Below, one piece after another: positions 7,035 through 14,585 of a DNA stretch of 22,252 bases. A program made the position numbers and the translations under genes. How positions within the stretch are numbered: position 1 is the first letter of the stretch; each line of letters starts with the position of its first letter. The notes beneath the pieces were generated by a model, which was not told the DNA's origin, searched no databases, and saw nothing but the letters and a program-made list of their open reading frames with translations. Origin of the DNA: Saprospirales bacterium. GTDB taxonomy: Bacteria; Bacteroidota; Bacteroidia; Chitinophagales; JADIYW01. Location of the stretch: contig JADJSS010000027.1 in the NCBI GenBank assembly GCA_016711605.1, positions 1 through 22,252 of the forward strand, given 5' to 3'.

Positions 7035-8494
7035 ATAATTCGCTGCAGGCGATAATATTTGCTGACTGTTTTTATCTTCATCATCTTAGAAAAAACAGGT
7101 GCGAAGTATTTTCCGTTGTTTGCAAAAACAGCATACATACCAGTCAATTCTTCTAACGAAACACCGCAACCACCAAGCGCAGTTGACAATCCGAGTTTAT
7201 CTTTGTCTTTTCTGATTTGTTTGAAATTAATTTTGTCTAAAGTTTCGGTGAGTGTTTTTACTTCAATAGCATTCAAAACTTTTACTGCTGGAATATTTAG
7301 TGATTGTGCCAACGCATCTGATAAAGCAACTTGTCCATGAAAATGTTCATCATAATTTTCTGGTGTGTAACCATCAAAATTTACAGGCACATCAGAAATA
7401 ACTGAACGTGGTGTGTACAAACCTTTGTCGAATGCTAAACCATAAATCATTGGTTTAAGAGTGCTGCCTGGTGAACGAACTGCTTTCACACCATCCACTT
7501 GTCCGAGCGTGGCATTGCTATAAAAATCAGGTGATCCGACGTAAGTAATGACTTGATGTGTTTGATTGTCGATGATAAAAACGGCTGCATTTTTAATATC
7601 TTTAAATTGCAAAACCTGCGAATAATTATGCATAATTTCTTCTATTTCTAACTGCATATTATAATTGATATGCGATTCGATAATAGGTTTTGTTGGAAAC
7701 ATTTTTTTCATTCTGATACAAAAATGCGGCGCAAATTTTGGTGGCGACCGACGAAAAGCAATCAATGGTTCATCAATTGCATCAGCTATATCTTCGTCTT
7801 TAAAGACATGATTTTTTTTAAATTTCTTTAACCAACGATTGCGTTCTTGTTGAATGTAATCGTTTCTTTTTCCAAGCACTAAAGTGTTTGGTCTGTTCGG
7901 TATAATCGTTAAAGTAGTAATTTCTGCAATGCTTAATTGTTGCGGACTTTTTCCAAAATAAATAAATGATGCAGATTTTGTACCTTCAATATTGCTGCCA
8001 TATGGTACCAGATTTAAGTATAATTGCAAGATTTCTTTTTTTGAAAAATGCCATTCTAATTGCAGCGCGCGAAACATTTCTTTTAGTTTTGAAAAAACAG
8101 TTCGTTGTTTTGGTTCTAACATTCTGGCAACTTGCATCGTAATGGTTGATGCACCAGATGTTCGTTTATGCTGAATGGTATTATTAAAAAATGCACGACC
8201 AACTGAAATTGGATTGATGCCGAAATGCCAGTAAAACCAACGATCTTCTTTGTTTAAAAATGCTTTCTGTAAGTTAGGCGTAATCTCATCGAGCTTGGTG
8301 TACATGCGCCATTTATCGTCATTCGTTAAAAATGAATACAGTACAGTTCCGTCTTCTGCTTCAATAATGGTTGAGTAATCTCGATTCGTATGTAATGGAA
8401 AAATGACATCAAATAGATTAAACAACAACACAAATACGAACAAGCAAAAAAACTTGTTTTGATGTTTTAGTAAAAATGATTTTAGTTGTAACAT
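7016..8494 (-). CDS. pbpC: Penicillin-binding protein 1C, N-terminal fragment (glycosyltransferase and most of transpeptidase)
   Basis: This bifunctional peptidoglycan synthase is anchored in the inner membrane. It polymerises lipid II (GT51 domain) and cross-links stem peptides. Residues about 13-32 form the membrane anchor. The GT51 domain has KEDRWFYWHFGINPISVGRAF with the catalytic Glu, then RTSGASTITMQVARML and the KKEILQLYLNLVPYGSNIEG segment. The transpeptidase domain shows the active-site Ser in SPGSTLKP (SxxK) and SLN (SxN). The frame then runs into ...KMMKIKTVSKYY and a stop, while the neighbouring frame carries the rest of the domain, so the KTG motif is lost unless the shift is an error. 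The gene lies 94 bp downstream of cbpM. The alpha-2-macroglobulin gene that often accompanies pbpC is not in this window. Confidence 0.9.
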   Translation of the reverse strand: MLQLKSFLLKHQNKFFCLFVFVLLFNLFDVIFPLHTNRDYSTIIEAEDGTVLYSFLTNDDKWRMYTKLDEITPNLQKAFLNKEDRWFYWHFGINPISVGRAFFNNTIQHKRTSGASTITMQVARMLEPKQRTVFSKLKEMFRALQLEWHFSKKEILQLYLNLVPYGSNIEGTKSASFIYFGKSPQQLSIAEITTLTIIPNRPNTLVLGKRNDYIQQERNRWLKKFKKNHVFKDEDIADAIDEPLIAFRRSPPKFAPHFCIRMKKMFPTKPIIESHINYNMQLEIEEIMHNYSQVLQFKDIKNAAVFIIDNQTHQVITYVGSPDFYSNATLGQVDGVKAVRSPGSTLKPMIYGLAFDKGLYTPRSVISDVPVNFDGYTPENYDEHFHGQVALSDALAQSLNIPAVKVLNAIEVKTLTETLDKINFKQIRKDKDKLGLSTALGGCGVSLEELTGMYAVFANNGKYFAPVFSKMMKIKTVSKYYRLQRIIWLQKY

Positions 8495-8588
8495 TTATTC
8501 TGTAACGAATATACTATAAACGCAGAAAGTTTTAAAAACATTCCAAATCAACACAATTTATTTTTTTTAATCAACCTGCTTAATTAAT

Positions 8589-8882
8589 TTAATGCTGATA
8601 AAAATGAAGTTTATTCTTCAACTGAATTAGTTCATTTTCTTTTTCGTTTAGTTTTTGAAGTAATTGGAAAATAGCATCAATGCCAGCTAAATTTATTTCT
8701 AATTCGTTATGTAACCGAACAATTTTTTCGACATCGGTAATTTTATCCTGATGTATATACAGCGTTTTTTTTATGGTAATAACTTCAATTAAACCATTAT
8801 CATGCAATTCACTGAAAAAAGACATTTCTACCTGATAATGCGAACATAATTCATTTAAAGGTATGAAGTTTTTTGTGCTCAT
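8589..8882 (-). CDS. cbpM: Chaperone modulator CbpM
   Basis: This 97-residue protein resembles CbpM: an N-terminal MerR-like helical part (IPLNELCSHYQVEMSFFSEL, then GLIEVITIKKTLYIHQDKI) and a C-terminal helical stretch (IDAIFQLLQKLNEKENELIQLKNKL). In E. coli, CbpM binds the J-domain of CbpA and restrains its co-chaperone activity. The ATG overlaps the last codon and stop of the upstream cbpA by 4 bp, which predicts translational coupling and a matched supply of the two partners. The identification rests on both the protein pattern and the pairing. It is soluble, with no signal peptide. Confidence 0.85.
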   Translation of the reverse strand: MSTKNFIPLNELCSHYQVEMSFFSELHDNGLIEVITIKKTLYIHQDKITDVEKIVRLHNELEINLAGIDAIFQLLQKLNEKENELIQLKNKLHFYQH

Positions 8883-9769
8883 ATCGCTCTTAATTTAGAA
8901 AGTTCTGTAAATAATGCTCTTTCTTTTTCAGTAAGATTGGTTGGTAATATAATGTTGTAAGTAATCAATAAATCGCCAAATGTTCCTTCTTTCTTATAAA
9001 CTGGAAATCCTTTTCCTTTTAGTTTTACTTTGGTGCCGTTTTGTGTTTCTGGTTTTACTTTTAGCGTTACTTTGCCATCAAAAGTATCAACGTTTACGGT
9101 GCCACCAAGCATTGCTTTGTACAAATCCAAATCAATAGTTACATGTAAATTATCATTATCAAGTTTGAATTTTGTGTCATTCTCAATTATAAATTTAATC
9201 AATAAATCACCGTTTGGACCACCGTTCATACCTTCGCCACCGTGACCGATTATTCTTAAAACCTGTTCGTTTTTTAATCCAGCTGGAATCGTGAACCGAA
9301 CATTTTTTCCATTGATAATAATCGTGTGTTTGTGCGTTGTATAAACATCGCGAATGTTGAGTTTTAATTCTGCGTTTAAATCTTGACCTTTGTATTTCAC
9401 TTGCGAACGGTTTCCTCTTGAAGCACCACCACCAAACATGGATTCAAAAAAATCGGAATAATCATTTTCTGATGCATTTCCATAATTGCTTTGCTGACTT
9501 CGGTTGTATTGCTGTTGTTCTTTTTGTTTATCCAATTCATCTGCATGTTTCCAGTCTTTGCCGTATTTGTCGTATTTTTTTCTGTTTTCAGGATTGCTTA
9601 AGACTTCATTGGCTTCGTTAATTTCTTTGAATTTTGCTACGGCTACAGCATCATTTGGATTTAAATCTGGATGATATTTTCTTGCCATTTTTCGATATGC
9701 TTTTTTAATATCGTCAACGGTTGCGCTTTTATCAATTTCCAGAATTTTATAATAATCTATGAATGCCAT
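8879..9769 (-). CDS. cbpA: DnaJ-family co-chaperone CbpA
   Basis: The 296-residue protein begins with a J-domain (residues 3-70) that has HPD at 33-35, the motif that stimulates the DnaK ATPase. A short G/N/S-rich linker follows (MFGGGASRGNRSQ). Then come the two beta-barrel substrate-binding domains of class B J-proteins (DLNAELKLNIRDVY; KVTLKVKPETQNGTKVKLKGKGFP; GDLLITYNIILP). There is no CxxCxGxG zinc region, which separates it from DnaJ and places it with CbpA. The length is normal for the family. It is followed by cbpM with a 4-bp overlap. About 120 bp of AT-rich sequence lie between its start and the palindromic element at 9891-10051. Confidence 0.9.
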   Translation of the reverse strand: MAFIDYYKILEIDKSATVDDIKKAYRKMARKYHPDLNPNDAVAVAKFKEINEANEVLSNPENRKKYDKYGKDWKHADELDKQKEQQQYNRSQQSNYGNASENDYSDFFESMFGGGASRGNRSQVKYKGQDLNAELKLNIRDVYTTHKHTIIINGKNVRFTIPAGLKNEQVLRIIGHGGEGMNGGPNGDLLIKFIIENDTKFKLDNDNLHVTIDLDLYKAMLGGTVNVDTFDGKVTLKVKPETQNGTKVKLKGKGFPVYKKEGTFGDLLITYNIILPTNLTEKERALFTELSKLRAI

Positions 9770-9890
9770 TTAGTTGGTTGCTGTTTGAACTAGTAAGTTA
9801 CGATAATAAATTCAGATATTATTTTTTCGTTTGAACAACGATATAAAAAGATTGAAACTCAGAAAGTTTGGTTTTTGAAAAACATTTTTT

Positions 9891-10051
9891 ACCACTTAAG
9901 AAGCTAAAGGAAGATTAGAAATAATAAAGAAATATTTTTGAATCAAAAGAAAACTAAAGAATAAAAGCTTTGCTTTTACTGTGTGTTCTGATTTATTAAT
10001 TCAAAAAACTTTTTACTATAACCTTTAACTTCTTACAGTTTCTTAAGTGGT
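9891..10051. repeat. Palindromic intergenic element 1
   Basis: The 318-bp gap between phnA and cbpA contains no gene but holds this element. Its ends are a perfect 12-bp inverted repeat: ACCACTTAAGAA at 9891-9902 and TTCTTAAGTGGT at 10040-10051. Inward, both arms remain loosely alike (AGCTAAAGGAAG against AGTTAAAGG when the right arm is read in reverse complement). At the exact centre lies a hairpin TAAAAGC-TTT-GCTTTTA at 9962-9978. The same plan recurs at 12689-12869. It may act as a terminator for phnA, or be a small non-autonomous mobile element; neither can be settled here. Confidence 0.55.
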
Positions 10052-10087
10052 TATTTTTTTGATTTATTTTTCTTCGGTTAAAAGTAA

Positions 10088-10666
10088 CTATCCTTTTCTC
10101 AAATACTTGGTTAAGATAACTATCATTTGTCCTTCGATTTTGCCTTCAATTTGTTCGTGGTTATCGTGTACTAAACGTATATTTTTTACAACAGTGCCTA
10201 ATTTTGCATTTACATTTGAACCTTTTACATCTAATGATTTTGTGAGCACAACCGAATCGCCGTTTTGCAATACATTTCCATTGGCATCTTTATGAACTTC
10301 TACTTCACTTGAAATTTCATGGTCACCAGTTGATTTTGCCCAAGCCAACATGTCGTCATCAAAATATAATAAATCTAATGCATCAACTGCCCAACTTTCA
10401 TTTCTTAATCTGCTGAGTATACGCCAAGCAACTACTTGCACGGCTGGCACTTCGCTCCACATACTTTCTAATAAACAATTCCAGTGTTTGCTGTCCAGTG
10501 CTTCTTTTTTGTTGAGTTGCGCGCTGCAAGTTTCGCAAACTAAAATGCTGTCACCAATGCGTTGTTGTGGATTTGGCGGTACATCATACACACTCAAATT
10601 ATTGGTTGATGAACACAGTTCGCATTGATTGTTGCTACGTGTTTTTAATTCTGTTTCTAAGCTCAT
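10088..10666 (-). CDS. PhnA / YjdM family zinc-ribbon protein
   Basis: The 192-residue protein has an N-terminal zinc-binding part with two Cys pairs (CELC at 15-18 and CETC at about 44-47). A helical middle follows (HWNCLLESMWSEVPAVQVVAWRIL), and a C-terminal SH3-like PhnA domain (DANGNVLQNGDSVVLTKSLD then GTVVKNIRL and IEGQMIVILTKYLRK). It matches the longer PhnA-domain proteins common in Bacteroidota. The name 'alkylphosphonate utilisation protein' is historical: the E. coli relative lies near the phn operon, but a role in phosphonate breakdown is unproven, and no phn genes are present here. An 8-bp inverted repeat (10674-10698) sits just upstream of the ATG. Confidence 0.85.
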   Translation of the reverse strand: MSLETELKTRSNNQCELCSSTNNLSVYDVPPNPQQRIGDSILVCETCSAQLNKKEALDSKHWNCLLESMWSEVPAVQVVAWRILSRLRNESWAVDALDLLYFDDDMLAWAKSTGDHEISSEVEVHKDANGNVLQNGDSVVLTKSLDVKGSNVNAKLGTVVKNIRLVHDNHEQIEGKIEGQMIVILTKYLRKG

Positions 10667-10731
10667 TTTAAAGATATTCGTGTAAAAGTAACGAATATAT
10701 GTTGTCGTTCAAAATTACCTTAATTTGAATT

Positions 10732-11085
10732 CTATTCTTGTTTTTTGATTTTGGTAATATGTGTCATCATAGCAACTAAAAATCCAATTGCAGCAATTAA
10801 TGTTACATAAGGTAAAAACTTTTTACCTTCTTCAAAATAGACATATGAAGTTAAAAAAAGTGAGATGCTTTCAAATAAGTGAATTCCAATTAATAAGAAA
10901 TGATTTTTTGTTTTGGTGATTTTTTGATAAACAAAGTAACCTAAAATTATTGTTCCCATTAATAAAATCATCCAACCAATAAAAATATGATGGTGCTCAA
11001 TTTTGTCTATACCTTTTGGAATTAATACAAGAGCAACTAAAATATGTTGAATGGAAAATAAATTTGATTTGATTTTACTGTTCAT
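10732..11085 (-). CDS. Small integral membrane protein of unknown function
   Basis: This 117-residue protein has about four hydrophobic helices (SIQHILVALVLIP, FIGWMILLMGTIILGYFVY, HFLLIGIHLFESISLFLTSY, YVTLIAAIGFLVAMMTHI) and a Lys-rich cytoplasmic tail. His residues cluster in the loop IDKIEHHHIFIGW. I do not recognise the family. Its ATG overlaps the stop of the upstream CPBP protease gene by 4 bp, so the two are almost certainly co-translated. The partner may be a processing enzyme or a membrane binding partner, but nothing in the sequence shows which. Confidence 0.7.
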   Translation of the reverse strand: MNSKIKSNLFSIQHILVALVLIPKGIDKIEHHHIFIGWMILLMGTIILGYFVYQKITKTKNHFLLIGIHLFESISLFLTSYVYFEEGKKFLPYVTLIAAIGFLVAMMTHITKIKKQE

Positions 11086-11642
11086 AATAAAAAGATTTCT
11101 AAAGTTGCAATTAAATTTCCTGTCATATGCATTGTCATTGGCGTGTATATTGATTTTGTTGAAAATCTTGCATAAGAAAAAAGTGAAGCATCAATAAAAG
11201 TTTGTGCAATTCCAATATTTGATGACAACGTGTTTTCAAAAGCAAAAGAATGAACTCCAACAAAAATTAAAGCTAAAATAAATATTGCAATATGTTTATT
11301 TATTTTCAGACTTATCAATTTATTTAAAAATAATCCACGATAAATTAATTCTTCAGCAATTGGTGCAATAATTACCATTCCAATAATTCTAATAATCGAT
11401 GGAATTAAATTAAAACTCTGTTTTTTTATTTCTAATATTCCGTTCCTATACAATAGATATTCAGTAATTAAGCAAAATAGAAGGAAAGAGATACACCATA
11501 TAAAATATTTTTTTTGTGAATCTGGTTTTTGTATAGCTAATTCGGAAGTTGAAATTTTTTTCTGCTTAATTCTACTATTTAATACAATTATTATAACTAA
11601 AAATGGTAAAATTCTAATTAATACTTTTGTAATTTCACTCAT
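11082..11642 (-). CDS. CPBP family intramembrane metalloprotease
   Basis: The 186-residue multi-pass protein carries the CPBP (CAAX protease/Abi) motifs. These are EELIYRGLFLNKL (EExxxR, with paired Glu and Arg), FVGVHSFAF (FxxxH) and a final HMTGNLIA helix with the third His/Asn motif. In the family these residues form a glutamic-type active site inside the membrane. Hydrophobic stretches include ILIRILPFLVIIIVL, KYFIWCISFLLFCLITEYLLY and IIRIIGMVIIAPIAEE. Substrates are unknown; relatives serve in bacteriocin self-immunity or in prenyl-protein processing. It overlaps the following four-helix protein gene by 4 bp. Confidence 0.85.
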   Translation of the reverse strand: MSEITKVLIRILPFLVIIIVLNSRIKQKKISTSELAIQKPDSQKKYFIWCISFLLFCLITEYLLYRNGILEIKKQSFNLIPSIIRIIGMVIIAPIAEELIYRGLFLNKLISLKINKHIAIFILALIFVGVHSFAFENTLSSNIGIAQTFIDASLFSYARFSTKSIYTPMTMHMTGNLIATLEIFLL

Positions 11643-11747
11643 ATCTTGGTGTTCTAATTATTTTGAAAGAGTAAAAATAATAGATTAATTTTTATTGTTA
11701 CTATTTAGTTCTTTGTTGTGAAGAAAAGTTCAACTATTTACAACTCA

Positions 11748-12656
11748 TTATTTCTCGTTCAACATCTTTTTAATTTTATCGGCAATTTCTTCTGTAAAGA
11801 AAATTGGAGCGCAGATATGGCATTTCTTTACTTCATAAAATTCTTTCGGTTGGTTCGCATTGTCGAATATTTTTTTACCCATATAAAACGGAATCGTTTG
11901 ATCTTCGGTGCTGTGAATGACTAATAATGGTTTATGGAAATTTTTAATAGATTTGATTGCACTGTAACCTTGTTTTACAAATAATTTACCAAAAAAAGGA
12001 ACCATGTGTCCGCCAATATCTTTGTGCGATGAAAATGCACCTTCAATCACCAAACCACTAATGTCATTTTCACGTTTTGCAGCAACCACAGCAGATAAAT
12101 GTCCACCTAGTGATTGACCATAAATTACGAGTTTCGTGTTGTTTACATCTTGTCGCGTTTTTATGTAATCGAGCGCAGCCAATGCGTCTGCTAATACATG
12201 CACTCGAGTTGGTTTTCCTTCTGAAAAACCGAAACCGCTATAATCAAACATAAATACCTGAAATCCTTTTTCTACTAATGGCGCAATGGCTTGGTATTGA
12301 CTTAGCAAGCAACCGCCATTTCCATGCAAATGCAATAAAGTAATAGTTGCTGTTACATTTTTTGGTTTTAATAACCAACCATTTAATTTTTTTCCATCAG
12401 CATTATTAAATAAAACACTTTCAATGGTGAAGTTTTGTACAATAGTATCTGTTCCGTTTTTATAAATGATGGTTGATGTGTTTCACCAGAAAAGTAAACA
12501 GTTAAAGTATCTTTCTCTGCTTTTAGTGTTGCTTTTTTTTGTAGTTGCAGGTATTTTAGTTGGTTGCAAAAACAGTTTATTAAAACTGCAAGAATTAAAC
12601 AGCAAAATAATTAAATTAGTAAATAAGAAAATGTGTTTTTGTAGGTTGATTTGCAT
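11748..12656 (-). CDS. Secreted or lipid-anchored alpha/beta hydrolase, two frameshifts in the N-terminal third
   Basis: The catalytic part (from 12335) has the alpha/beta hydrolase features: LHLHGNGG oxyanion-hole region, nucleophile elbow YGQSLGG, Asp in HSTEDQTIPF and a late His (KKCHIC). The true start is well upstream. ATG 12656 opens MQINLQKHIF and a hydrophobic leader ending in a lipobox-like NSC at residue 23. The frame is lost in a run of eight T at 12533-12540, where seven would fit. A second shift near 12478-12486 restores the frame that reads STIIYKNGTDTIVQNF and then KLNGWLLKPKN into the catalytic domain. Two indels in an otherwise well-formed gene look like sequence errors. The substrate is unknown; relatives are serine peptidases or esterases (Hydrolase_4/BAAT-like). 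Confidence 0.75.
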
Positions 12657-12669
12657 GGATTGATTTGTG

Positions 12670-12677
12670 TAAAACTA
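12670..12677 (-). promoter_or_regulatory. Possible -7 box for the alpha/beta hydrolase gene
   Basis: On the minus strand this reads TAGTTTTA, close to the Bacteroidota -7 consensus TAnnTTTG. It lies 13 nt before the ATG at 12656, similar to the other candidates in the window. No clear -33 TTG is seen. It is only suggestive in such AT-rich DNA. Confidence 0.25.
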
Positions 12678-12688
12678 CAAATAATTTT

Positions 12689-12869
12689 AACACATAGAAA
12701 CATAGAAAAATAGAAAAATAGAATAGCATAATGGTTTGTAGTAATAGTTCGGCTTGTAATAGGCAAACATATTGTACGCTTTGCGTACAAACTATGATTT
12801 TCTTTGCTATCTAAAACATATTTTATTACCTATTTTGATTCAAAGAAAAAATCTATGTGACTATGTGTT
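12689..12869. repeat. Palindromic intergenic element 2
   Basis: Terminal inverted repeats of 18 bp match at 16 positions: AACACATAGAAACATAGA at 12689-12706 against the reverse complement of 12852-12869. The left arm continues as short AAATAG-type tandem units. The exact centre carries a perfect 8-bp hairpin TTGTACGC-TTT-GCGTACAA (12772-12790). It has the same design as the element at 9891-10051 but unrelated arm sequences. The right end overlaps the last codons of rluF, and the rluF stop TAG is part of the repeat. The element fills most of the gap between rluF and the hydrolase gene. Confidence 0.55.
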
Positions 12870-13925
12870 TAATTTTTTTCTTTGTTCTATATTATTTATC
12901 TTCTTGTCTTTTTTTCCTGTAGTACTCCTGGTATTATTAGTTCGTGATGTTTTTGGTTTTGCAGTGCGTTTGTCTGGACTTGTTTTCTTAAATCTATCTG
13001 TTGTACTTGTTTTTGCAAATCGATTGCCAGTTGCTGGTTTATCTGATTTTTGATTAGTTCTGTTATCTGTATTCTTTTTTGGAACAGTGCTTTTATACGG
13101 TTTTTTGTCTGCTGGTTTTCTTTCAAATGGTTTATGGTTGCTTACTTTTTTATCAGTATTTGTTTTTGCTTTAGTTGGTTTCTTTGTTGGTTTTATTACT
13201 TCTGAAGAAGAATCTTCCGTTAATCGATAGATTTCTTTCATTTCCGTTTCCGTCAATTCGCGCCATTCGCCAACAGGAATTCCTTTTAGTGAAATATGCA
13301 TAATACGCACTCTTTCTAACTTGGTAACTTCATAGTTAAAATGTTCGCACATTCTGCGAATTTGTCTATTCAAACCTTGTACTAAAATAATGCGAAACGT
13401 TTTCGGACCTTCTTGCGTTATTTTACATTTTTTTGTAGTGACACCAAGCATCGGAACACCAGTTGCCATACCAATAATGGCAGTATCTGTAAGTGGTTTG
13501 TTTACCGTTACTACATATTCTTTTTCATGATTGTTGCCTGCACGCAAAATGCGGTTTACCATATCACCATTGTTGGTCAAAAAAATTAAACCTTGCGAAT
13601 CTTTGTCTAATCTTCCAATTGGAAAAATGCGTACACCATAATTTACATAATCAATGATATTGTTGCGAATATTTTTTTCGGTGGTCGATACAACGCCAAC
13701 TGGTTTATTGAGTGCAATAAAAATAATTTCTTCTTTTTCACGCGGTTCCAATTCCATTCCATTCACTTGTACTTTATCGCCAACAAAAACCTGATCGCCT
13801 TTTTTTGCTTTTATTTTATTTACTAAAACTAAACCCTTTTCAATAAATTTATCGGCTTCTCTACGCGAACACAAACCACTTTCGCTGATAAATTTATTCA
13901 ACCAAATTCCATCACTTCTTTCCAT
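12861..13925 (-). CDS. rluF: 23S rRNA pseudouridine synthase RluF
   Basis: This enzyme of the RsuA/RluB/E/F family isomerises uridine to pseudouridine in 23S rRNA (U2604 in E. coli for RluF). The N-terminal S4 RNA-binding domain (residues about 7-60) reads WLNKFISESGLCSRREADKFI. The catalytic motif is FPIGRLDKDSQGLIFLTNNGD, with the active Asp. The family core follows (RAGNNHEKEYVVTV, LVQGLNRQIRRMCEHFNYEV) and RIMHISLKGIPVGEWREL, which points to RluF and not RluB. The last ~110 residues are a basic low-complexity tail rich in K, T, R, P and N, common in Bacteroidota homologues and probably RNA-binding. The stop codon lies inside the terminal repeat of palindromic element 2. Confidence 0.92.
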   Translation of the reverse strand: MERSDGIWLNKFISESGLCSRREADKFIEKGLVLVNKIKAKKGDQVFVGDKVQVNGMELEPREKEEIIFIALNKPVGVVSTTEKNIRNNIIDYVNYGVRIFPIGRLDKDSQGLIFLTNNGDMVNRILRAGNNHEKEYVVTVNKPLTDTAIIGMATGVPMLGVTTKKCKITQEGPKTFRIILVQGLNRQIRRMCEHFNYEVTKLERVRIMHISLKGIPVGEWRELTETEMKEIYRLTEDSSSEVIKPTKKPTKAKTNTDKKVSNHKPFERKPADKKPYKSTVPKKNTDNRTNQKSDKPATGNRFAKTSTTDRFKKTSPDKRTAKPKTSRTNNTRSTTGKKDKKINNIEQRKKLNT

Positions 13926-13971
13926 TATTTATTTTTTTTGCAAGATAGCAATTTAGTGTATTCAATGTCTA

Positions 13972-14451
13972 TTATTTCAAACTCAACAATTTTTCAATTT
14001 GCCTTCTGTGTCTTAGTATATGCACAATTGCGTGTTCTAACAACTGATCCATATCGAAATCCTGTTTCCAGGTTGTATGAATTATATTAGCTCTTATTTT
14101 GCGCCACGAAATATTCCATTTGTTGCTCAATGTTTCTTCTGTATATTTTAATACATTGTTTAATTCTGCAATTGCGAGTTGCGGTGTTGCTACGTTATAG
14201 TATGTTTTTCGTTCAATAAAATCATCTCCAAATTGTTTACGAATATAATTGCAATATCCAAAGCCGGCGCGCACCACATGGTTCATAATAGTTTGAACCG
14301 ATTGGCAATCTTTGTCTTTTGTTTGTGCATCTATTATTCGAACATAGGTATCGTCATTCATCGTTTTTAATAACTTTTGAAGTTCTTTGGTTGCGCGTTC
14401 GTATTCATCCATTAAAGCACCGATGGGTCCTTCTCTAAATGTTTTTGCCAT
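13972..14451 (-). CDS. DinB-fold protein (DinB/YfiT-like putative metalloprotein)
   Basis: The 159-residue all-helical protein has the DinB-superfamily layout: an N-terminal helix (LMDEYERATKELQKLLKTM), a helix with the first His (SVQTIMNHVVRAGFGYCNYI), and a late helix with two more His (LLEHAIVHILRHRRQIEKLL). The three His residues probably bind a divalent metal. Family members include thiol transferases and damage-inducible proteins, but most are uncharacterised. It starts 46 bp upstream of rluF and may share its transcript. It is divergent from the chalcone-isomerase-like gene on the other side. Confidence 0.75.
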   Translation of the reverse strand: MAKTFREGPIGALMDEYERATKELQKLLKTMNDDTYVRIIDAQTKDKDCQSVQTIMNHVVRAGFGYCNYIRKQFGDDFIERKTYYNVATPQLAIAELNNVLKYTEETLSNKWNISWRKIRANIIHTTWKQDFDMDQLLEHAIVHILRHRRQIEKLLSLK

Positions 14452-14469
14452 ACTTTATTGTTATACGTT

Positions 14470-14477
14470 TAAAGATA
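14470..14477 (-). promoter_or_regulatory. Possible -7 box for the DinB-fold gene
   Basis: The minus strand reads TATCTTTA, one base from the TAnnTTTG consensus, 18 nt before the ATG at 14451. The same octamer occurs upstream of the divergent gene at 14586. No convincing -33 element is present. Confidence 0.3.
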
Positions 14478-14555
14478 CAAACTTAATTTAATTAGAAATA
14501 CTATGTTTTGTTTGTTGATATTCTATTTTTTGGAACAGAATTTGAATACTTTTTT

Positions 14556-14563
14556 TATCTTTA
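14556..14563 (+). promoter_or_regulatory. Possible -7 box for the chalcone-isomerase-like gene
   Basis: TATCTTTA lies 22 nt before the ATG at 14586 and matches TAnnTTTG at all but the last base. A TTTG occurs at 14541-14544, but it is too close to be the usual -33 element. Confidence is low. Confidence 0.3.
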
Positions 14564-14585
14564 ATCAAACAAAAAAAACAAACGT

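Noticed and set aside
10088..10666. Phosphonate degradation function for the PhnA-family gene
   Set aside because: No phn C-P lyase or phosphonate transport genes are nearby, and the family name is historical.
10674..10698. Operator: ATATTCGT...ACGAATAT inverted repeat upstream of the PhnA-family gene
   Set aside because: An 8-bp palindrome with a 9-nt spacer is weak in AT-rich DNA. A similar GTAACGAATATA occurs upstream of PBP1C at 8512, but without the second half. Kept as a note only.
9891..12869. CRISPR array or insertion sequence
   Set aside because: Each element has one pair of inverted repeats and no spacer series. No transposase-like reading frame fits within 160-180 bp.
12896..13126. 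Separate 76-residue Gln/Lys-rich gene on the minus strand
   Set aside because: It overlaps the low-complexity tail of rluF in another frame, and the rluF frame is continuous with a well-conserved enzyme.
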